Positions 7,089 to 12,202 of a stretch of DNA of 12,202 bases are shown here, piece after piece. The position numbers were made by a program, and so were the translations under genes. Source of the DNA: CAKSHC01 sp045631845 (GTDB lineage Bacteria > Bacillota > Clostridia > Oscillospirales > UMGS1783); contig JAZQVM010000019.1 in NCBI GenBank assembly GCA_045631845.1, positions 1 through 12,202 on the forward strand, written 5' to 3'. The notes beneath the pieces are model-generated. The model ran no database searches, was not told where the DNA came from, and worked only from the letters and a program-made list of their open reading frames with translations. Numbering within the stretch: position 1 is the stretch's first letter; every line of letters begins with the position of its first letter.

Positions 7089-7120
7089 GAAGCACCCCGA
7101 TCGGGGTGCTTCTTCTTGTT
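7089..7120. terminator. Bidirectional intrinsic terminator between tyrS and the DUF4432 gene
   Basis: A perfect 24-bp palindrome (GAAGCACCCCGA/TCGGGGTGCTTC, 7089-7112) folding as a long GC-rich hairpin. On the plus strand it is followed by a T-rich TTCTTGTT; on the minus strand by GTTTTATTT, the better U-run. It starts 3 nt after the tyrS stop and ends 6 nt before the stop of the converging gene, serving both. Confidence 0.9.
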
Positions 7121-8195
7121 AAAGGGTACAACCTTTAAATTTTTTCTTAAATTCGGCTAGATCGTCCTCGCCGTCGATGATGGTGAGAGTACATCCCATC
7201 TTGATCTTCTCAAACGGGCCAATGTGGCGAAGTACGCCCTTGTCGATATCCATCTGCCGTCCGCTGGCGTACCCGTTACTGGGCATGAGTCCCAAACAGT
7301 ACTCAATCGAACCCATCGACCGCCATTCCACCAAACGAGGCAAAATCTCATAACGGAAGGTGCTGTACATACCCAGTCCCAACTCCTTGTTGTAGGCGCC
7401 CACATAGCAGTTGCCGTCCTTATCATGCATCAGTTCGTGCACGTATACGTTCTCAATCTTGCCGTCTACGGGATCGGTCACGATATTCCATTCATCCAAG
7501 CACCGCTCGCTCTCCTCGCTGACGGGCGTAATGCCCTTGGTGGGAATGAACATCTCGCAATCGGGGCCGAGAATCGGGAAACCGTAGTTGAGATGATACA
7601 TCATCATAAAGGGAGCGGTGTAGAAACTCTCGTTTTCCACCTCATCATCAATGGTGATCACCTTGCTGCCGAGTTTCGACGAAATGGTGCGGCGCAGTAC
7701 GTTATTCTCAAAGAACAGGCCGTTATCCCGCATCTCGCCCGATACGCCGACAACAAAATCATCCCCCTCCCATTTCTCGAAGGAGGCCACATTATCGGCC
7801 GGAATAAAGCGCAAACGCCCGTGGAAAATGTTGCGCCCCTCCTCCTCACTGGGATAATGTCCACCCACGTTGGAGAAACCGCAGGTGTAAAGCATACCGC
7901 CCGAAATGGAACGCAGGAAATTGCGCCCCTCATGATCAGCCAACCCCGCCTGCACAGGCCCTACCACCGATAAGAAGTTAATGGGGGTATTTTTGTAGCG
8001 CAGATTAAGAATATCCAGGCAACGACTCTCCATCACCGAATAACTCAAATCCCCGCAGGTCACATCAAAACTCTTGATGCCGTCCGGCTTGCCCATGTTG
8101 CGGGTGTTGGCTCGCACCTCGGCAATGTTCTTCATGTTGCCCACACGCCGCATCAAATCCTGCTTACTGTACTCTTTTCCCTTGTAAATCGCCAT
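7119..8195 (-). CDS. DUF4432-family aldose 1-epimerase (mutarotase)-like protein
   Basis: 358 aa. It resembles the DUF4432 branch of the galactose-mutarotase-like superfamily: DVTCGDLSYSVMESRCLDI near 44-62, the GGMLYTCGFSNVGG segment (99-112), an HGRLRFIPAD motif with H125, and MMYHLNYGFPILG (198-210) with H201 where mutarotases place a catalytic histidine. β-rich, soluble, no signal peptide. Known members are annotated as aldose 1-epimerase-like; substrates are mostly unknown. Start ATG 8193-8195, only 4 nt after the stop of the folT-like gene; its AGGAGTG ribosome site lies at that gene's end, so it should be translationally coupled and indirectly under the THF riboswitch. The sugar acted on, and any link to folate, cannot be told from sequence. 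Confidence 0.82.
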   Translation of the reverse strand: MAIYKGKEYSKQDLMRRVGNMKNIAEVRANTRNMGKPDGIKSFDVTCGDLSYSVMESRCLDILNLRYKNTPINFLSVVGPVQAGLADHEGRNFLRSISGGMLYTCGFSNVGGHYPSEEEGRNIFHGRLRFIPADNVASFEKWEGDDFVVGVSGEMRDNGLFFENNVLRRTISSKLGSKVITIDDEVENESFYTAPFMMMYHLNYGFPILGPDCEMFIPTKGITPVSEESERCLDEWNIVTDPVDGKIENVYVHELMHDKDGNCYVGAYNKELGLGMYSTFRYEILPRLVEWRSMGSIEYCLGLMPSNGYASGRQMDIDKGVLRHIGPFEKIKMGCTLTIIDGEDDLAEFKKKFKGCTL

Positions 8196-8199
8196 AACT

Positions 8200-8712
8200 C
8201 TACACTCCTATTCTATCAAACAGCCGGCACAGCCCGTACACGGCCGCAATATATACAACACTCATCAACCCCGCCGAGATCACCCTCGGCCAGATCATCA
8301 AAGCAAAATCCATTTGATACAACCATTGCAGGCAAAAGGTATTGAGCACCGCCGTCACCAAAGATGCCCCCAGTACCCCCGTGGAAATGCGCCACAGATT
8401 CCCCTTGCGCCATGCAATAAAACCGCATACCGCACCGCCCAAGGCCGCCACCAGCGTCATCACCGGCATATACGCACCGCCCATCGGATTGATTAGGTAT
8501 CCTAACACGTCGGCCAGCGCCGCCACAACCGCACCGTACCCCCAGCCGAGGCGCACCGCCGCCAAATAAATGGGAATCAGCCCAAAAGCAAACCGCACGG
8601 TCAAGGGCGAAAGCCCGAACAACGCCACCGCATAGGATGTCGGCAACAAGCGGGTCATGACCACCGACAACGCCACCATCAACGCCGCCTGTACCAGTTT
8701 TTTTGTCTTCAT
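8200..8712 (-). CDS. folT: ECF transporter S component, folate family (FolT-like)
   Basis: 170 aa, very hydrophobic, about six membrane segments, as for ECF substrate-binding (S) components. Features of the folate-type family: N-terminal ALMVALSVVMTRLL, then VRFAFGLIPIYLA (39-51) and ALADVLGYLINPMGGAYMPVMTL (65-87), which corresponds to the typical LGDLLG..PTGAYFPGFTL region. It would capture folates at the membrane and use a shared EcfA-EcfA'-EcfT energy module not present here. The THF riboswitch directly upstream supports folate specificity independently. ATG 8710-8712 has AAAGGAGG (8723-8730) 10 nt upstream, and that site is enclosed in a hairpin (regulation). It overlaps nothing and is followed by the coupled DUF4432 gene. 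Confidence 0.9.
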   Translation of the reverse strand: MKTKKLVQAALMVALSVVMTRLLPTSYAVALFGLSPLTVRFAFGLIPIYLAAVRLGWGYGAVVAALADVLGYLINPMGGAYMPVMTLVAALGGAVCGFIAWRKGNLWRISTGVLGASLVTAVLNTFCLQWLYQMDFALMIWPRVISAGLMSVVYIAAVYGLCRLFDRIGV

Positions 8713-8722
8713 AAAAAATTAA

Positions 8723-8762
8723 CCTCCTTTACCGAAACATACAAAAATTCCGCCAAAGAAGG
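8723..8762 (-). promoter_or_regulatory. Expression platform of the THF riboswitch (Shine-Dalgarno sequestering hairpin)
   Basis: On the minus strand 8748-8762 (CCUUCUUUGGCGGAA) pairs with 8723-8737 (UUUCGGUAAAGGAGG), giving 14 pairs (including G-U wobbles) around a single G-G mismatch, with a 10-nt loop. The whole ribosome binding site AAAGGAGG is inside the stem. No U-run follows, so control is at translation, not termination. Confidence 0.75.
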
Positions 8763-8764
8763 AT

Positions 8765-8862
8765 GCACAGCGGACGCAGCGGCTCACCGCGGCCATGCTT
8801 GGCCTTCGTCCACGGGCGACTTCCCATCCCGCAGCACTTTACGCTTACCGCCTACTCTGTAC
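8765..8862 (-). ncRNA. Tetrahydrofolate (THF) riboswitch aptamer
   Basis: The minus strand reproduces the THF (folT-motif) riboswitch in order: AGAGUAG (8852-8858), GCGUAAAGUG, a stem CUGCGGG/CCCGUGG (8828-8834 with 8810-8816) closing the loop AUGGGAAGUCG (8817-8827), ACGAA, a GGCC/GGCC hairpin (8791-8804), GCGGUGA (8784-8790) and GCGUCCGCU at the 3' end. From memory the loop differs at one base from the Eubacterium siraeum aptamer. P1 forms between 8857-8862 and 8765-8770 (6 bp) and P2 between GGCGGU and GCCGCU, with wobbles. Known: it binds reduced folates and represses folate transport or synthesis genes. The gene that follows is folT-like. Confidence 0.95.
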
Positions 8863-8865
8863 TTT

Positions 8866-8901
8866 CTTCTTTACTTTACCACAAAAATGGCCATATTGCA
8901 A
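8866..8901 (-). promoter_or_regulatory. folT promoter
   Basis: Minus-strand -35 TTGCAA (8896-8901), 17-nt spacer, -10 TAAAGT (8873-8878) with an extended -10 TGG directly upstream. The predicted start at about 8866 places transcription 4 nt before P1 of the THF riboswitch, which fits well. Confidence 0.7.
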
Positions 8902-8911
8902 CCAAATTTGG
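8902..8911. repeat. Perfect palindrome between the divergent folT and tkt promoters
   Basis: CCAAATTTGG sits exactly between the -35 elements of the two divergent promoters (8896-8901 minus, 8913-8918 plus). A candidate operator for a dimeric regulator; chance is possible in AT-rich DNA. Confidence 0.35.
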
Positions 8912-8912
8912 C

Positions 8913-8948
8913 TTGATTTTATCCAATTTTTATCATATAATAAATACG
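8913..8948 (+). promoter_or_regulatory. Transketolase operon promoter
   Basis: -35 TTGATT (8913-8918), 17-nt spacer, perfect -10 TATAAT (8936-8941). The start near 8948 gives a leader of about 27 nt, so no TPP riboswitch is possible downstream of it. Confidence 0.8.
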
Positions 8949-8974
8949 CTAAAAAACTAAACGGAGGATGTACC

Positions 8975-9829
8975 ATGGACAACAAGGAACTACTCTCCCT
9001 GCAGATCCAAGCCACCAAAGGCCGCATGCTGGCTGTCGAAGCCATAGGCCTCGCCAAATCCGGCCATCCCGGCGGCTCGCTTTCCTGCATGGACGCGCTA
9101 ACCTATCTCTACAACAAAGAAATGAAGATCGACCCCGCCGATCCCAAGAACCCCGATCGTGACCGTTTCGTCCTCTCCAAAGGCCACTCGGCTCCCGCCC
9201 TGTATTCGGTTCTGGCTCTGCGCGGCTTCTTCGATAAGGAAGAACTCAAGGGTCTTCGTCAGCCCCATTCCATGCTCCAAGGCCATCCCGATATGAAGGC
9301 CATCCCCGGTGTGGATATGTCTACCGGCTCGCTCGGTCAGGGCATCTCTACCGCTTGCGGCATGGCTCTCGCCGGCAAGATCGATAAAAAAGATTACCGT
9401 GTCTACGCCATTCTGGGCGACGGTGAGATCGAAGAAGGTCAGGTCTGGGAGGCGCTGATGTTCGCCGCCCATAAGAACCTGTCCAACCTCTGCGTTATGG
9501 TCGATTATAACGGCCTGCAGATCGACGGGCCCATCACCGAGGTTATGTCCTCCCTGCCCATCGCCGATAAAATGCGTGCCTTCAATTTCAACACCATTGA
9601 GATCGATGGCAATGACATGACTCAGATCGCCGATGCGCTGGCCGCCGCCCGTGCCTGCACCGATAAGCCCACCGCCATCGTGTTACATACCGTAAAGGGC
9701 AAAGGCGTATCCTACATGGAAAATCAAGTGTCTTGGCACGGCAACCCGCCCAACGCCGAGCAACTGCAGGTAGCCCTCGATGAACTGGGCGCCACCCTCA
9801 AAGAATTGGAGGACAAGTACAATGGCTGA
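8975..9829 (+). CDS. Transketolase, N-terminal subunit
   Basis: 284 aa, the thiamine-diphosphate-binding half of a split transketolase. It transfers two-carbon ketol units in the non-oxidative pentose phosphate pathway, together with the next gene. Seen: AKSGHPGGSLS with H31, LSKGHSAPALY with H71, MSTGSLGQG (115-123), the ThDP/metal motif GDGEIEEGQVWEA (148-160) ending at VDYNGLQIDG with N179, and a SWHG histidine (H255). Start choice: the open frame extends 60 codons upstream through the promoter and riboswitch DNA, so ATG 8975 is right, 7 nt after GGAGG (8963-8967). Its last 8 nt overlap the start of the second subunit, consistent with 1:1 assembly. Split transketolases are common in Firmicutes and archaea. 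Confidence 0.95.
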   Translation: MDNKELLSLQIQATKGRMLAVEAIGLAKSGHPGGSLSCMDALTYLYNKEMKIDPADPKNPDRDRFVLSKGHSAPALYSVLALRGFFDKEELKGLRQPHSMLQGHPDMKAIPGVDMSTGSLGQGISTACGMALAGKIDKKDYRVYAILGDGEIEEGQVWEALMFAAHKNLSNLCVMVDYNGLQIDGPITEVMSSLPIADKMRAFNFNTIEIDGNDMTQIADALAAARACTDKPTAIVLHTVKGKGVSYMENQVSWHGNPPNAEQLQVALDELGATLKELEDKYNG

Positions 9830-10748
9830 AATTGCAACCAGAAAAGCCTACGGTGAAGCCCTCGTCAAGATGGCCGAAACCGAAGATATCATCGTACTCG
9901 ATGCCGACTTGGCCGCCGCTACCCAAACGGCCATATTCAAGAAAGCATATCCCGAGCGCTTCTTCGATTGCGGCATTGCCGAGTCGAACATGATGGGCGT
10001 AGCCGCCGGTTTGGCCGCTTGCGGAAAAACCGTCTTCTGCTCCACCTTTGCCATGTTCGCCGCCGGCCGTGCCTACGAGCAGGTGCGCAACTCCATCGGC
10101 TACCCCCACCTCCCCGTGAATATCGCCGCTACCCATGCCGGCATCTCGGTCGGTGAGGACGGCGCTACCCACCAGTGCTGCGAAGATATCGCCCTGATGC
10201 GTACCATCCCCGGCATGACGGTCGTCAACCCCTGCGACGGAGTGCAGACCCGCGCCCTGATAAGCGCCGTTGCCAAGATCGATGGTCCTACCTATACTCG
10301 TCTGTGCCGCCTGGCCACCCCCGATCTGTATGAAGAAGGCGAAACCTTCGAGATCGGCAAAGCCAAGCAGTTGCGTGACGGTAAGGATCTCACCATTATC
10401 GCCTGCGGCCTGATGGTACACGAAGCCGTCGCCGCCGCCGATGAACTGGCCAAAGAAGGCGTGAGCGTGCGTGTGCTCGATATGCACACCATCAAGCCGC
10501 TGGACGAGGAAGCCGTTATCAAAGCCGCAAAGGAAACCGGCCGTATCATCACCGCAGAGGAGCATACCGTCATCGGCGGTCTTGGCGCTGCCGTCTGCGA
10601 ATGTCTGGCCGAAAATTATCCTTGTAAGGTCCGCCGCATCGGCGTGAAAGATACCTTCGGCAAATCCGGCCCCGCCCGCAAAGTGCTGGCTCTCTATGGT
10701 CTGACCGCCGAGAACATCGTAGCCACCGCCAAGGAAATGCTTGACTAA
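9822..10748 (+). CDS. Transketolase, C-terminal subunit
   Basis: 308 aa, comprising the pyrimidine-binding domain and the C-terminal transketolase domain. The catalytic glutamate that activates ThDP is E54 in CGIAESNMMGVAAGLA; THAGISVGEDGATHQ (104-118) is the substrate-channel motif. The C-terminal domain (about 185-305) contains LTIIACGLMVHEA, VRVLDMHTIKPLD and EEHTVIGGLG. It forms the active enzyme only with the upstream subunit, since the cofactor lies between the two. ATG 9822-9824 is inside the previous gene, with GGAGG (9808-9812) 9 nt upstream; frames overlap by 8 nt. A longer frame starting at 9780 lacks a ribosome site. The last codons also contain a TTGACT that looks like the -35 of a promoter for the next gene. 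Confidence 0.95.
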   Translation: MAEIATRKAYGEALVKMAETEDIIVLDADLAAATQTAIFKKAYPERFFDCGIAESNMMGVAAGLAACGKTVFCSTFAMFAAGRAYEQVRNSIGYPHLPVNIAATHAGISVGEDGATHQCCEDIALMRTIPGMTVVNPCDGVQTRALISAVAKIDGPTYTRLCRLATPDLYEEGETFEIGKAKQLRDGKDLTIIACGLMVHEAVAAADELAKEGVSVRVLDMHTIKPLDEEAVIKAAKETGRIITAEEHTVIGGLGAAVCECLAENYPCKVRRIGVKDTFGKSGPARKVLALYGLTAENIVATAKEMLD

Positions 10749-10776
10749 ACCTGCCGCTTGTGGTACTATAGATTAG
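10741..10776 (+). promoter_or_regulatory. Probable promoter ahead of the second COG2509 gene
   Basis: -35 TTGACT (10741-10746), exactly 17 nt to TACTAT (10764-10769), with an extended -10 TGG (10761-10763). The -35 overlaps the final codons and stop of the transketolase gene. The predicted start near 10776 is upstream of the terminator hairpin at 10790, so transcripts must cross it to reach the next gene. Confidence 0.55.
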
Positions 10777-10789
10777 GCTAAACAAAATC

Positions 10790-10818
10790 GTCTGCCCAAA
10801 TTTGGGCAGACTTTTTTT
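10790..10818 (+). terminator. Strong intrinsic terminator after the transketolase operon
   Basis: Perfect inverted repeat GTCTGCCCAAA / TTTGGGCAGAC (10790-10811) followed directly by seven T's (10812-10818). The ribosome site of the next gene (GGAGG, 10821-10825) begins only 2 nt after the T-run. Works as a terminator for the tkt genes and may attenuate the downstream gene. Confidence 0.92.
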
Positions 10819-10832
10819 ATGGAGGAAATACT

Positions 10833-12200
10833 ATGAATTATGATGTCATCATCGTCGGCGCAGGCCCCGGAGGCATCTTCTCGGCCTATGAGCTGACAAA
10901 GGAAAAAAACGATCTGAATATCGGCGTGTTTGAACTGGGTCACTCCCTCGAAAAGCGCAAATGCCCGATTGACGGCAAAACGGTCAAGTCCTGCATCAAA
11001 TGCAAAACCTGTGCCATCATGAGCGGCTTCGGCGGCGCCGGCGCCTTCTCGGACGGCAAATACAATATCACCAACCAGTTTGGCGGCACTCTCTATCAGC
11101 ACGTCGGCAAGGACGAAGCCACGGCGCTGATGCAGTATGTCGATCAGATCAACTGCGACTTCGGCGGCAAAGATACCAAGCTGTACTCCACCGCCAATAC
11201 CGCCATCAAGAAAAAATGTCTGGAAAACTCCCTGCACCTGCTCGATGCGCAGGTACGCCATCTGGGCACCGATATCAACTATATCGTGCTGGAAAATCTC
11301 TACCAATCGCTAAAATCCAAGGTCGATTTCCATTTCGACACCCCCGTATCCACCATCACCAAGAACGACAACGGCTACACCGTCCACACCGCCAAGGGCG
11401 ACTACACCTGCAAACAGTGCATCGTCTCGGTCGGCCGCTCGGGTAGCAAATGGATGGAGCAGGTCTGTGCCGATCTGGATATCCCCACCCTCTCCAACCG
11501 TGTCGATATCGGCGTTCGTGTCGAACTGCCCGCTGAGGTCTTCTCCCACCTCACCGACGAACTGTACGAAAGCAAAATCGTCTACCGCACCGAGAAGTTT
11601 GAGGACTTGGTTCGCACCTTCTGCATGAACCCCTACGGCGTGGTCGTCAATGAGAATACCAACGGCATCGTCACCGTCAACGGCCATAGCTATGAGGATA
11701 AATCCAAGCATACCAATAATACCAACTTCGCCCTGCTGGTCAGCAAGCATTTTTCCGAGCCCTTTAAGGACTCCAATGGTTACGGCGAATCGATCGCTAA
11801 ACTTTCCAATATGCTCGGCGGCGGAGTCATCGTCCAGCGCTTCGGCGATCTGGTCCGCGGTCGCCGCAGTAATAACGATCGCATTCGGGAAGGCTACGTC
11901 ACCCCCACCCTCGCCGCCACCCCCGGCGACCTGAGCTTGGTCATCCCCAAGCGCATCCTCGACGGCATCATCGAAATGATCTATGCCCTCGATAAGGTCG
12001 CACCCGGTACGGCAAACGACGATACCCTACTCTACGGCGTAGAGGTCAAGTTCTATAACATGGAAGTCGAAATCAACGAAAATCTCGAAACCCGCCACGA
12101 AGGTCTGTATGTCATCGGCGACTGCTCGGGCGTCACCCACTCCCTCTCCCACGCCTCGGCCAGCGGCGTCCACGTCGCCCGCCAAATCCTTTCCAAATAA
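10833..12200 (+). CDS. COG2509-family NAD(P)/FAD-dependent oxidoreductase (four-cysteine type)
   Basis: 455 aa. FAD Rossmann motif at the very N-terminus (YDVIIVGAGPGGIFSAYEL, GxGxxG at 9-14), then a cysteine cluster C44-x9-C54-x2-C57-x2-C60 directly before the family signature GFGGAGAFSDGKYN (65-78), and a C-terminal flavin motif GLYVIGDCSGVTHSLSHA (424-441). It is related to, but distinct from, the flavoprotein at 719-2272: it lacks that protein's extra N-terminal domain and has the cysteines, which may bind an Fe-S cluster or act in thiol redox chemistry (inference). Function unknown in the family. ATG 10833 follows GGAGG by 7 nt, and the stop lies 2 nt before the window end, so the gene is complete. 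It probably has its own regulation: a promoter upstream and a terminator hairpin inside its leader. Confidence 0.88.
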   Translation: MNYDVIIVGAGPGGIFSAYELTKEKNDLNIGVFELGHSLEKRKCPIDGKTVKSCIKCKTCAIMSGFGGAGAFSDGKYNITNQFGGTLYQHVGKDEATALMQYVDQINCDFGGKDTKLYSTANTAIKKKCLENSLHLLDAQVRHLGTDINYIVLENLYQSLKSKVDFHFDTPVSTITKNDNGYTVHTAKGDYTCKQCIVSVGRSGSKWMEQVCADLDIPTLSNRVDIGVRVELPAEVFSHLTDELYESKIVYRTEKFEDLVRTFCMNPYGVVVNENTNGIVTVNGHSYEDKSKHTNNTNFALLVSKHFSEPFKDSNGYGESIAKLSNMLGGGVIVQRFGDLVRGRRSNNDRIREGYVTPTLAATPGDLSLVIPKRILDGIIEMIYALDKVAPGTANDDTLLYGVEVKFYNMEVEINENLETRHEGLYVIGDCSGVTHSLSHASASGVHVARQILSK

Positions 12201-12202
12201 AA

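Noticed and set aside
7224..7973. Plus-strand open frame of 249 codons opposite the DUF4432 gene
   Set aside because: Antisense shadow; the minus-strand protein has recognisable family motifs and a ribosome site, this frame has neither.
8866..8872. Extended P1 of the riboswitch by pairing AAAGAAG with CUUCUUU downstream
   Set aside because: The pairing is perfect, but these bases fall between the -10 and the predicted start site, so they are probably not transcribed; it would also give an ON switch, contrary to known THF riboswitches.
8795..8974. Upstream 60-codon extension of the transketolase N-terminal gene
   Set aside because: Crosses the THF riboswitch DNA, both promoters and the leader; ATG 8975 has a proper GGAGG and matches the family start.
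8942..8974. TPP riboswitch ahead of transketolase
   Set aside because: The leader is only about 27 nt; no THI-box elements are present.
9798..10565. Long minus-strand open frame of 255 codons opposite the second transketolase gene
   Set aside because: It is the antisense of a confidently identified gene, and has a low-complexity composition typical of a shadow frame (repeated G, D and H).
1..12202. CRISPR arrays, insertion sequences, phage or toxin-antitoxin systems
   Set aside because: No regularly spaced repeats, transposase, integrase or phage-like genes were seen on either strand.

Overview
The window looks like chromosomal DNA from a Gram-positive Clostridia-type Firmicute, perhaps an Oscillospirales/Ruminococcaceae relative (inference). 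The support is: strong Shine-Dalgarno sites (GGAGG) ahead of most genes; TTGACA/TATAAT-type promoters in AT-rich intergenic DNA between GC-rich, GCC/GGC-biased genes; a cdaA-cdaR (c-di-AMP) pair; a DUF3343 plus cysteine desulfurase pair; a two-subunit transketolase; a folate ECF transporter under a THF riboswitch; and two COG2509 flavoproteins. No phage, IS, CRISPR or integrase signal was seen. It reads as core chromosome.

Layout. Positions 1-325 hold no gene. They contain, on the minus strand, two tandem strong promoters and a structured leader with a boxA-like element, which look like the upstream region of an rRNA operon whose 16S gene would lie just left of position 1. From 326 to 5750 all genes are on the minus strand: a DUF3343 small protein and a cysteine desulfurase; then cdaA-cdaR with its own promoter; then, after a hairpin terminator, a COG2509 flavoprotein and an RseC-family membrane protein. 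tyrS (5874-7085, plus) has its own extended -10 promoter and ends at a perfect-palindrome terminator. That terminator also serves the converging minus-strand operon folT-like / DUF4432 (8712 to 7119).

The folT-like gene is preceded on the minus strand by a clear tetrahydrofolate (THF) riboswitch (8765-8862). Its expression platform can be read directly: a long hairpin hides the folT ribosome binding site, and a competing helix using the 3' end of the aptamer would release it. This predicts repression of folate uptake, and by coupling of a sugar-mutarotase-like gene, when reduced folate is plentiful. Divergent from it, a TTGATT-17-TATAAT promoter drives the two transketolase subunits (8975-9829 and 9822-10748). 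After a strong terminator comes a second COG2509 flavoprotein (10833-12200) with a four-cysteine cluster. A good promoter for it lies upstream of the terminator, so its expression may depend on read-through.

Most of the genes are well-known families. The points most worth a second look are the THF riboswitch with its legible switching mechanism, the unexplained mutarotase-like DUF4432 gene in the folate-controlled operon, the two structurally different COG2509 enzymes in 12 kb (one paired with RseC), and the promoter-then-terminator arrangement at 10741-10818. Several genes need start codons different from the longest open frame; these are corrected below.
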